Shown here piece by piece: positions 34,008-41,774 of a stretch of 64,000 bases of DNA. How positions within the stretch are numbered: the first letter of the stretch is position 1; every line of letters starts with the position of its first letter. The notes under the pieces are model-generated. The model worked only from the letters and a program-made list of their open reading frames with translations, was not told where the DNA came from and ran no database searches. A program made the translations under genes and the position numbers. The stretch covers positions 1-64,000 of the forward strand of contig CAZZVQ010000005.1 in the NCBI GenBank assembly GCA_964657565.1, written 5' to 3'. Source of the DNA: JAVVHH01 sp964657565. GTDB taxonomy: Bacteria > Pseudomonadota > Alphaproteobacteria > Acetobacterales > Acetobacteraceae.

Positions 34008-34891
34008 CGACCGCCGCCCCCATCGCGGCCGGACGCCCCCGCTTCCTGCCCTGGGGTCGGCTGCTCCTCCTGGCCCGGCGCAGCCCATCGTTGATGGTCG
34101 GCGCCGTTGTCACCCTGGCGCTGGTGGCGGCCGCGATCTTCGCCCCGCTGCTGGCCCCGTATTCGCCGATCGAAGTGTTCACGCAACACGCGCTCGATCC
34201 GCCCGGCGCGCAGTTCCTGTTCGGCACGGACAGCAACGGGATGGACGTGTTCTCCCGCACCCTCTACGGCATCCGCTACGCCTACGGCATCGCCCTGCCG
34301 GCGGTCGCGATCGGGCTCGTGTTCGGCATGCCGATCGGCCTCGTCACCGGATACCTGGGCGGCTTCATCGACGAGGTGGTGCTGCGGATCCTCGACGTGG
34401 TGCGCAGCTTCCCGGCCATCATCCTGGCGATGGCCGTCGTCGCCGCCACCGGGTCGTCGCTGACCAACCTCGTGCTCGTCATCGGCTTCATCGAGGTCCC
34501 GCTCTTCGCCCGCATGGTGCGGTCCGAAGTGCTGCAGCTGCGAGCGGGCGGGCTGGTCGACGCTGCCATCGCGGCCGGCAACCCGACCTGGCGCATCATC
34601 TTCGTCCACTTGCTGCCCAATACGCTCCGCGGCACCGTGTCGCAGTTCGCGCCGCGCATCGCGCTCGCGGTCCGCGTCAGCGCGACACTCGCCTTCGTCG
34701 GCATCGGCGTCCAGGCGCCCGCGCCGGAATGGGGCGCGATGATCCGGCTGGGATCCGAAAACGTCGTGACCGGGGAATGGTGGATCGCCACGTTTCCTGG
34801 CCTGGCACTCATCCTGCTGGTCCTCGCCTGCAACTTCCTCGGCGACGGAGTGCAGGAACTCATGGACCCGCGCCGGCGCGGACGCGGCTGA
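34004..34891 (+). CDS. Dipeptide-type ABC transporter permease (DppC-like)
   Basis: 295 residues from GTG 34004, overlapping the amidase stop. Cytosolic N-terminal extension, first helix SLMVGAVVTLALVAAAIFAP, then HALDPPGAQFLFGTDSNGMD VFSRTLYG, the canonical DppC/OppC block, and the EAA loop. Ends GDGVQELMDPRRRGRG as expected. Partner of the DppB-like permease. Confidence 0.94.
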   Translation: MTTAAPIAAGRPRFLPWGRLLLLARRSPSLMVGAVVTLALVAAAIFAPLLAPYSPIEVFTQHALDPPGAQFLFGTDSNGMDVFSRTLYGIRYAYGIALPAVAIGLVFGMPIGLVTGYLGGFIDEVVLRILDVVRSFPAIILAMAVVAATGSSLTNLVLVIGFIEVPLFARMVRSEVLQLRAGGLVDAAIAAGNPTWRIIFVHLLPNTLRGTVSQFAPRIALAVRVSATLAFVGIGVQAPAPEWGAMIRLGSENVVTGEWWIATFPGLALILLVLACNFLGDGVQELMDPRRRGRG

Positions 34892-35838
34892 TGCTGCTCG
34901 CGATCGACAATCTCGAGGTGACGTTCAGCACCAGCACCGCCAACGGACAGGTCCGCGTCGCCCGCGCCCTCAACGGCGTATCGTTCGGGTTGGAGGCCGG
35001 GGAGGTCCTCGGCCTGGTCGGCGAAAGCGGGTCGGGCAAGTCGCTTACCGTCAACGCCATCATGCGCCTGCTCCCGCAGGGCGCGCATGTCGCCGCGGGC
35101 AGCATCCGGTTCGACGGCCGCGACCTCGCGCAACTGGACGAGGCCGCATTGAACGACCTGCGCGGCAACGCGATCACGGTCATCACGCAGTCGCCGCACG
35201 CCGGGCTCGACCCCTTGGCGCGGATCGGCGAGCAATTGATCCGCGTCCGCCGGGCCCATCGCCGCGAGACGCGCAGCGCCGCAGCCGAGGCCGCCCGCGA
35301 CATGGTGGCGCGCGTCGGCATCCCCGACCCGGACCGCCGCATGCGCGCCTGGCCGCACGAGCTGTCCGGCGGCATGGCGCAGCGGATCGTCATCGCCATG
35401 GCGCTGCTGAACGAACCGCGCCTCGTCATCGCCGACGAGCCGACGACGGGCCTGGACGCCACCGTCCAGGTGCAGGTGCTGGACGAGTTCCGCGCTGCCG
35501 TGCGCAGCCGCAACCTGGGCTCGATCCTCGTCACGCATGACCTCGGCGTCGTCGCCCGCTATTGCGACCGGGTCGCCGTAATGTTCGCCGGCACGATCGT
35601 GGAACAGGCGCCGGTCGCCGCCCTCTACGCCAATCCGGCCCATCCTTATACCGCAGCCCTCATCGCTGCGGCGAAATCCGAAGGCGGTGCGGCTGGGGCG
35701 CCACCCGACCTGTTCGACCTGCCGCCGGGCTGCGTCTACCGGCAGCGCTGCCCGGACGCGACCGAGATCTGCGCCATCCGCCCCGCCATGCGCGAGGTCG
35801 CCCCGCTCCAGTTCGCGGCGTGCCATCATGCAGGCTGA
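34891..35838 (+). CDS. Dipeptide-type ABC transporter ATPase (DppD-like)
   Basis: 315 residues from ATG 34891 (TGATG overlap). Walker A GESGSGKS, signature LSGGMAQR, Walker B LVIADEPTTGLDATVQ, H-loop VTHDLG. C-terminal oligopeptide extension AHPYTAALIAA and LPPGCVYRQRCPDATEIC, the four-cysteine cluster region of DppD/OppD. Works as a heterodimer with the DppF-like subunit. Confidence 0.95.
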   Translation: MLLAIDNLEVTFSTSTANGQVRVARALNGVSFGLEAGEVLGLVGESGSGKSLTVNAIMRLLPQGAHVAAGSIRFDGRDLAQLDEAALNDLRGNAITVITQSPHAGLDPLARIGEQLIRVRRAHRRETRSAAAEAARDMVARVGIPDPDRRMRAWPHELSGGMAQRIVIAMALLNEPRLVIADEPTTGLDATVQVQVLDEFRAAVRSRNLGSILVTHDLGVVARYCDRVAVMFAGTIVEQAPVAALYANPAHPYTAALIAAAKSEGGAAGAPPDLFDLPPGCVYRQRCPDATEICAIRPAMREVAPLQFAACHHAG

Positions 35839-36850
35839 CATGGCCCCCCTGCTGGACGTGCGCGACCTGACGAAGTCGTTCGCGGTCCCGGGCTCCACGG
35901 CGCGCGTCCATGCCGTCAACGGCGTCGACTTCACCGTCGCCCGCGGCGAACTGGTGGGCATCGTGGGCGAAAGCGGTTCCGGCAAGTCGACCATCGCCCG
36001 CCTGGTGACGCGGCTCACCCAGCCCACGACCGGCGCGCTGATCTTCGACGGCATGGACATCGCCACCATGCCGGAAAGAAAGCTGCGGCCGCGGCGGCGG
36101 GACCTGCAGATCGTGTTCCAAGACGCGACCGCGACGCTCAATGCCCGCCACACGATCGGCCGGCTGATCGAGGAGCCGGTCCTGCTGCACATGGGTCTGT
36201 CGAAAGCCGCCCGCATGGGCCGCGTCCGCGAGCTGATGGCCCTGGTCCGCTTGCCCGAAAGCTTCATGAACCGCCTGCCGGCCCAGCTGTCCGGCGGCCA
36301 ATTGCAACGCGTCAGCATCGCCCGCGCCATCGCGACGACCCCGAAGCTCCTCGTGTTGGACGAACCCACGAGCGCGCTGGACCTGTCCATCCGCATTGGC
36401 ATCGTCGATCTGCTGATCGAACTGCGCGAGACGATGGGCTTGGCCATGCTGATGATCAGCCACGACCTGGCCACCATCCGCCGCTTCGCGGACCGCGTGC
36501 TGGTCGTCTATTACGGTCGCGTCATCGAGGCCGGACCAGCGCGCGAGGTGCTGGGAAACCCGATGCACCCCTACACCCGCATGCTGCTGGCCGCCGAGCT
36601 GTTACCAGACCCGGCGGCTCGCTTCGAGCCCATCCGTTTGAAAGGCGACCTGCCGAGTCCGCTATCGCCCCCGCCCGGCTGCAGCTTTGCCTCCCGCTGC
36701 CCCTATGTCACCGCCGCCTGCCGGGAGCATGTGCCCCCCTCGGTGCCGGTAGGCCTGCAGCACGGCGCGGCCTGTATTCACCTAGGCACGATCCGGGCGG
36801 CGAAAGCCGCGGAAGCACGATTTCTAGCGAGGTCGGCGCGAACGAGGTAA
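35828..36850 (+). CDS. Dipeptide-type ABC transporter ATPase (DppF-like)
   Basis: 340 residues from ATG 35828; a second ATG at 35840 is as plausible. Walker A GESGSGKST, Q-loop IVFQDATATLNARHTIG (usual DPYASLNPR changed to DATATLNAR), signature LSGGQLQR, Walker B LLVLDEPTSALD, H-loop ISHDL, C-terminal CSFASRCPYVTAAC. Last gene of the region 3 operon. Confidence 0.94.
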   Translation: MQADMAPLLDVRDLTKSFAVPGSTARVHAVNGVDFTVARGELVGIVGESGSGKSTIARLVTRLTQPTTGALIFDGMDIATMPERKLRPRRRDLQIVFQDATATLNARHTIGRLIEEPVLLHMGLSKAARMGRVRELMALVRLPESFMNRLPAQLSGGQLQRVSIARAIATTPKLLVLDEPTSALDLSIRIGIVDLLIELRETMGLAMLMISHDLATIRRFADRVLVVYYGRVIEAGPAREVLGNPMHPYTRMLLAAELLPDPAARFEPIRLKGDLPSPLSPPPGCSFASRCPYVTAACREHVPPSVPVGLQHGAACIHLGTIRAAKAAEARFLARSARTR

Positions 36851-36859
36851 GTTGCCGGC

Positions 36860-37552
36860 ATGACCGCAGCGGACCATGGAATGAGCGATCTCGCGACGCC
36901 GTCAACCGACCCGTCGAACGTCTTGACACTCGACGTCACCGTCACGCTCGAGGATCATCTCGCTTTACAGATATCCTGCCTGCAGGCCCCGGCCATGCAA
37001 GCCGGCCAACGACGGAGCACAGCGCTCACCGTCCTGATCGCCGCCGCCTGCGCTCCCCTGGCGCTGGCGGTCGGCACACTGATCGCGTGGGCCCAAGACC
37101 GGCACGGGCCGCCGCTTGGCTCGTTATTGCGATACTTGGTCTTCGATGACCCCGGCTCCATGGTCGTAGCCGCGCTGGTGATGGTCGCCTTTGTCTTTGG
37201 TGGCGTGCTGCTCCAACGATGGCTGCTGCGGCCGCGGATGCGGCGGCTGCTGCGCCGGGTGCTGCGCGCACGCCCGGATGTGGATCCGTCCGACCCGCAG
37301 CTCGCCTATCGGGCTCGCGTCACCGTCAGCGAAGAGGGGTTGGAAAGCCGGTCCGGCACTGGCGTGATACTCGTGCGCTGGGACGCTCTGAAACGGTGGG
37401 AGGAGACGGGCGGACGTTTTTTGGTGCTGGGTGACGCCATGATCGGCTTCTGCCTGTCGCTTCCTGCCGACGACCCGGAACCGCTGAACCGGCTCCGCGC
37501 CGTTCTCACCGCGCGCTTGGGGCCGAACGACGCACCGCGGCACTCCCGATGA
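36860..37552 (+). CDS. Membrane protein with YcxB-like C-terminal domain
   Basis: 230 residues. Two transmembrane helices (LTVLIAAACAPLALAVGTLI near 55 and MVVAALVMVAFVFGGVLL near 98), a basic stretch LRPRMRRLLRRVLRAR, then a cytosolic domain with RVTVSEEGLESRSGTGVILV RWDALKRWEE, the YcxB-like pattern. Function of that family is unknown. 9 bp after the Dpp operon but unrelated in content; probably an independent gene. Confidence 0.7.
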   Translation: MTAADHGMSDLATPSTDPSNVLTLDVTVTLEDHLALQISCLQAPAMQAGQRRSTALTVLIAAACAPLALAVGTLIAWAQDRHGPPLGSLLRYLVFDDPGSMVVAALVMVAFVFGGVLLQRWLLRPRMRRLLRRVLRARPDVDPSDPQLAYRARVTVSEEGLESRSGTGVILVRWDALKRWEETGGRFLVLGDAMIGFCLSLPADDPEPLNRLRAVLTARLGPNDAPRHSR

Positions 37553-37727
37553 CCGATGTGCAGGCTATTCAGGCCCAGCTGGATGCGGCCCAAGCCAGCT
37601 ACTTTTCATCAACTGACTGCCGCGTCGGCTACTTCGGCCGGCCCGGCGCCCCCCGATCACGCCTTTCCGGCGCGCTTGCGATGACGCAACCGCCATGCAA
37701 CCCTTCCGTCTCGGTCCGGGAGCGACC

Positions 37728-38440
37728 ATGACACGTGACGCCGCCCATCCCCTCCTGCTGACACCCGGCCCGGTCAGCGTCTCCCACACGACGAAGGAGG
37801 TGATGCTCATCGATCGTCCCTCCGGTGATACGGAGTTTCAGGCGTATGTCTGCCATGCCCGCGACTACCTGGTCGGGCTCGTCAACGGACAAGGCGCCTA
37901 CACCGCCATCCCGATGCCCGGCAGCGCCACCTACGCCAACGAGGCCGTCATCGCGACGCTGGTGCCGACAGGCGGCAAGGTGCTGATCCACACCAACGGC
38001 GTCTACGGCGACCGGCTGATCGAGATCTGCGCCGCCAACGGCACCCCGCACGCCGTCCTCCGCACCCCGTCGTTTACCCCCGCCACCGAGGACGCTTTCG
38101 ACGACGCCCTGCGGGCCGACCCGGCCATCACCCACATCATGGTCGTCCATTGTGAAACCAGCACCGGGATCCTGAACCCGCTCGAGCCAGTGGCCGCCAT
38201 CTGCCGCCGGCACGCGAAGGGGCTGCTGATCGACGCCGTCGCCTCGTTCGGCGCCATGACGATCGACGCCCGAACCCTGGGCTTCCATGCCGTCACCCTG
38301 TCGTCCAACAAATGCATGCAGGGCGTTCCCGGTGTCGGCTGGGCGATCGTCCAGAAACACGCTGCATGGGCGACGTGACGGAGCATGACATCGGCGATGC
38401 GATGGCAGCCCTTGCCGAGACGCTGGCGGAGATGGGAATG
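37728..38440 (+). pseudogene. phnW: 2-aminoethylphosphonate--pyruvate transaminase, internally deleted
   Basis: From ATG 37728 the frame follows PhnW for about 210 residues: LLLTPGPVSVSHTTKEVML, GSATYANEAVIATLVPTGGK, CETSTGILNPLEPVAAIC, and the PLP lysine in SSNKCMQGVPGVGW. It then stops at 38378. In another frame from 38366 the text IGD-like MGDVTEHDIGDAMAALAETL AEMGM is the PhnW C-terminus. About 100-130 residues between are missing and the frame is shifted, so the C-terminal domain is lost and the enzyme should be inactive. No phosphonatase or phosphonate transporter is nearby. Confidence 0.75.
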
Positions 38441-38605
38441 GCCGGTTTCGGGAGGCCGGACCTGGCTGCGCCGCGCCGTCTGGGAGGCCGACCGTAGCCT
38501 CGCGCCGGCCGTTACGGACACGTTCGTGCGCTGCGAAGACCATTATCGCGCCCAGACACGCTCGTGACCGTCGACGACTTCTTCGCCGAGTTCATCGCCT
38601 CCTGA
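38441..38605 (+). other. Degenerate coding sequence after the phnW remnant
   Basis: Short frames in two registers, WLRRAVWEADRSLAPAVTDT FVRCEDHYRAQTRS and, ending at 38603, VTVDDFFAEFIAS, have protein-like composition but belong to no family I recognise. They may be tails of a second decayed gene. No promoter or terminator is evident; the minus-strand Dpp operon ends at 38606. Confidence 0.3.
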
Positions 38606-39586
38606 TCAGCTCCCGGCGGCCGCGATGCGGGTCTTGTCGTGGGCGAAGTGGCAGGCGGCGAAGTGCTCGGGCTCGACTTCTTGCAGCATCGGCACTTCGC
38701 GGCGGCAGATATCCTCGGCGAGCCAGCAGCGCGTGCGGAACGGGCAGCCGGAGGGCGGGTCGAGCGGGCTCGGGACGTCGCCGGTCAGCACGATGCGTTT
38801 GCGGCCGGTCGTACGCTCGCTGCCGGGCGTCGCCGACAGCAGCGCCCGCGTGTAGGGCATCCGCGGATCGTCGTAGAGTTGCTCGGCGCGGGCGAACTCC
38901 ACCAGCCGGCCCAGGTACATCACCCCGACCCGGTCGCTGATGTATTCGACCACCGACAGATCATGCGCGATGAACAGGTAGGTCAGGCCGAACTCGCGCT
39001 GGAGCTCGGCCAGCAGGTTGAGCACTTGCGACTGGACCGAGACGTCGAGCGCAGAGACCGGCTCGTCGGCGAGCACGAATTTCGGCCGCAGCGCCAACGC
39101 GCGGGCGATGCCGATCCGCTGCCGCTGGCCGCCGCTGAACTCGTGCGGATAGCGGTCGAGATGTTCGCGCATCAGCCCGACGCGGTCGATCAGCCCTTCG
39201 ATCCGCCCATCGCGCTCGTCGCGGCCGAGCAGGCCTTGGATGATCAGCCCTTCGGCGATCTGCTGCCGCACCGTCATGCGCGGGTCGAGCGAGCCGAATG
39301 GGTCCTGGAAGATGGCCTGGATGTCCTGCCGCACGCGCTTCATCCGTCGCGCGGGCAGGGTGAGGAGATCCTGGCCCTCGAACAAGATCTGGCCGGACTG
39401 CGGCTGCTCCAGGCGCAGGATCGAACGCCCGAGCGTCGATTTGCCGCAGCCGGACTCGCCGACCAGGCCGAACGTCTCGCCGCGGCCGATGGACAGCGAC
39501 ACGCCGTCTACCGCTCTCACCCAAGCCCCGCGCCGCTTGTAGTATGTTCGCAGGTCGCGGATTTCGAGCAGCTTATCGTCGGTCAT
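38606..39586 (-). CDS. Dipeptide-type ABC transporter ATPase (DppF-like), second system
   Basis: 326 residues. Walker A GESGCGKST, Q-loop AIFQDPFGSLDPRMTV, signature FSGGQRQR, Walker B FVLADEPVSALDVS, H-loop IAHDLS, C-terminal DPPSGCPFRTRCWLAEDIC. Last gene of the minus-strand operon; overlaps the DppD-like gene by ATGA. Confidence 0.95.
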   Translation of the reverse strand: MTDDKLLEIRDLRTYYKRRGAWVRAVDGVSLSIGRGETFGLVGESGCGKSTLGRSILRLEQPQSGQILFEGQDLLTLPARRMKRVRQDIQAIFQDPFGSLDPRMTVRQQIAEGLIIQGLLGRDERDGRIEGLIDRVGLMREHLDRYPHEFSGGQRQRIGIARALALRPKFVLADEPVSALDVSVQSQVLNLLAELQREFGLTYLFIAHDLSVVEYISDRVGVMYLGRLVEFARAEQLYDDPRMPYTRALLSATPGSERTTGRKRIVLTGDVPSPLDPPSGCPFRTRCWLAEDICRREVPMLQEVEPEHFAACHFAHDKTRIAAAGS

Positions 39587-40539
39587 TCGTAGAGCCAGCA
39601 GGCGACCCGGCGGCCATCACCAGGATCGCGCAGCCCGGGGTCGGCGCTGCATTGCGGCATCGCTTGCCCGCAGCGCGGCCCGAACGGGCACCCCGGTGGC
39701 CGCGCCAAGGCGCTCGGCACCGTCCCGGCAATGGCGTCGAGCGGCGTGCCACGCTTGCCCCGCGTCGGGATCGAGGCCAGCAGCCCGCGCGTGTAGGGGT
39801 GTTTCGGATCGGCGGTGACCTGAGCGACCGTCCCCCACTCCATGACCCGGCCGCCGTACATCACCAGCACCTCGTCGCAGACTTCCTCGACGACGCCGAT
39901 ATCATGGGTGATCAGCAGCACCGCCGTGTTCACCCGATGGCGCAGGCCGCGGATCAGGTCGAGGATCTGCGCTTGGATGGTGACGTCGAGCGCCGTGGTG
40001 GGCTCGTCCAGGATCAGCAGCTCCGGCTCGTTGACCAGCGCCATCGCGATCACGACGCGCTGCCGCATGCCACCGCTGAGCTGATGCGGATACTCGTGCA
40101 CGCGCTGCTCCGGCGCAGGGATGCCGAGCTGGCGGAACAGCTCGGTCGCGCGCTCGAGCGCTGCCCCGCGCCCGATCGGCGCATGCGCCTGCATGGCTTC
40201 GACGATCTGGTCGCCGACGCGGTAGACCGGGTTGAGCGCCGTCATCGGATCCTGGAACACCAGGCAAATCTGCTTTCCGCGGATCGCGCGGATGTCGCGC
40301 TCAGAGAGCGAGACCATGTCCTGGCCGTCGAGCAGAACGCGCCCCCCGGCGATGAAGCCGGGGGCTTCGAGCAGCCGCATGATCGACAGTGATGTCACGG
40401 TCTTGCCCGAGCCTGACTCGCCGACGATCCCGAGCGCGCGGCCGCGCTCGAGCGTGAAGCTCAAGCCGTCGACGGCGCGCACCGTGCCCGCGCGCGTGCG
40501 AAAATGCGTCTGCAGATCCTCGACCGCGAGCAGGCTCAT
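39583..40539 (-). CDS. Dipeptide-type ABC transporter ATPase (DppD-like), second system
   Basis: 318 residues. Walker A GESGSGKT, Q-loop LVFQDPMTALNPVYRVG, signature LSGGMRQR, Walker B LLILDEPTTALDVT, H-loop ITHDIG, C-terminal RPPGCPFGPRCGQAMPQC. It overlaps both neighbours by 4 bp, including the amidohydrolase start-side stop at 40536. Confidence 0.95.
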   Translation of the reverse strand: MSLLAVEDLQTHFRTRAGTVRAVDGLSFTLERGRALGIVGESGSGKTVTSLSIMRLLEAPGFIAGGRVLLDGQDMVSLSERDIRAIRGKQICLVFQDPMTALNPVYRVGDQIVEAMQAHAPIGRGAALERATELFRQLGIPAPEQRVHEYPHQLSGGMRQRVVIAMALVNEPELLILDEPTTALDVTIQAQILDLIRGLRHRVNTAVLLITHDIGVVEEVCDEVLVMYGGRVMEWGTVAQVTADPKHPYTRGLLASIPTRGKRGTPLDAIAGTVPSALARPPGCPFGPRCGQAMPQCSADPGLRDPGDGRRVACWLYE

Positions 40540-41774
40540 CCGGCCCGATGCACCCGGACCTCACCGCCCTGCAGCACCAGGCGCACGTCTCCCAAGCGCG
40601 ACAGATCGTCGAGTGGATCGCCCGCGACCGCGATGACGTCGGCGATCATGCCGGGTCGCAGCGTGCCGACCCGGTCGGCGATGCCGAGCACCTTGGCCGC
40701 CAGCCCGGTCCCGGCGTTGATCGCCTCCAGCGGCGGCATCCCGCCGCGATGCATCAACTCGAGCTCGAGCGGCATCCCCTCGATCTTCGTGTAGCGCCAG
40801 CCCGCGTCGGTGCCGGCGACCCAGGTCACCCCGGCGTCGCGCATCTTGCCGAATTGCGCCAGGTTGTCGTCGCCCATGAACTTCCAGCGGTCGAGTGTGG
40901 CCTGCTCCGCCGGCGTGCGCCGGTCCATCGCCTCGAGCGCGCGCAACATGAATTCGCCGACCGCCAAGGTGGTCGTGCAGGGAATGCCGGCCCGCGCTAC
41001 GCGCTCGGCCGTCTCCGGCACGAACACCTGCTTGCCGGATTTCTCGACCAGGAAGCTGGCGTGTTCGATGCCGTCGAAGCCGGCTTCCACCACCCAATCG
41101 ATGGCATCTGCGCAGAGGCAGTGCGCCGTGATCGTGCGGCCGAGCCGGTGCGCCTCGTCGGCCAGCGCCGCCAACTCCTCACGGCTGTACGAGGGCAGCC
41201 AGGACATGGTGTTCAGCGTACCGCCGCCGGTCGCCATCACCTTGATGTAGTCGGCCCCGAGCTTGGCCATCTCGCGTACCTTGCGACGCAGCCGCTCCGG
41301 CCCATCCGCCTCGCCGCCGAGATACCAGGTGTGGCCGCCGGTGATGGTGATCGGCTGGCCGCAGGCGATGATGCGGGCGCCGTGCCCGTGCCCCAGCTCG
41401 AAGGCCCGGCGCACGTCGAAGATGGTCGCCCGCGCCCCGCCGAGGTCGCGCACCGTGGTGATGCCGGCCTGCAGCGCACGGACGGCGGAGAGTGTGGCCG
41501 TCGCGGTCAATACGCCGTCGGTCTCGCGCACAGCGGTCTCGAGCGTGGCGCCGTTGCCCGGGAGGTTGAGATGCACGTGCGCATCGATCAGCCCGGGCAG
41601 CAGCGTGCAGCCCGGCAGGCGGATCTCGGTGGCGCCTTCCGGCACGGCACCGTCGGGCAACGCACCGGTGAACACGTCGCGCACGCGGCCATCGGCGATG
41701 ACCAGCACCGGGTCGGCGACCGGCGCTGCACCGGTGCCATCGATGAGCCGGTCGGCATGGATGATGGTGGTCAT
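40536..41774 (-). CDS. Amidohydrolase (Xaa-Pro dipeptidase/imidazolonepropionase-like)
   Basis: 412 residues from ATG 41774, which overlaps the binding-protein stop by ATGA; the much longer open frame is a shadow. Metal ligands: LIDAHVHLNL (His-x-His), Lys in DYIKVMATGG (the carboxylated lysine position), TAHCLCADAI, IEHASF and GTDAGW. Blocks GCTLLPGLIDAHVHL, TTVRDLGG and INAGTGLAAKVLGIAD match cytosolic prolidase- or imidazolonepropionase-like amidohydrolases that cleave peptide or cyclic amide bonds. It is embedded in a transporter operon, so it probably acts on the imported compound. Confidence 0.87.
   Translation of the reverse strand: MTTIIHADRLIDGTGAAPVADPVLVIADGRVRDVFTGALPDGAVPEGATEIRLPGCTLLPGLIDAHVHLNLPGNGATLETAVRETDGVLTATATLSAVRALQAGITTVRDLGGARATIFDVRRAFELGHGHGARIIACGQPITITGGHTWYLGGEADGPERLRRKVREMAKLGADYIKVMATGGGTLNTMSWLPSYSREELAALADEAHRLGRTITAHCLCADAIDWVVEAGFDGIEHASFLVEKSGKQVFVPETAERVARAGIPCTTTLAVGEFMLRALEAMDRRTPAEQATLDRWKFMGDDNLAQFGKMRDAGVTWVAGTDAGWRYTKIEGMPLELELMHRGGMPPLEAINAGTGLAAKVLGIADRVGTLRPGMIADVIAVAGDPLDDLSRLGDVRLVLQGGEVRVHRAG

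Noticed and set aside
34282..36477. 731-codon minus-strand open frame
   Set aside because: It runs antisense to the DppC-, DppD- and DppF-like genes, whose motifs are unmistakable; its own translation is low-complexity Arg/Ala/Ser text, a GC-rich shadow.
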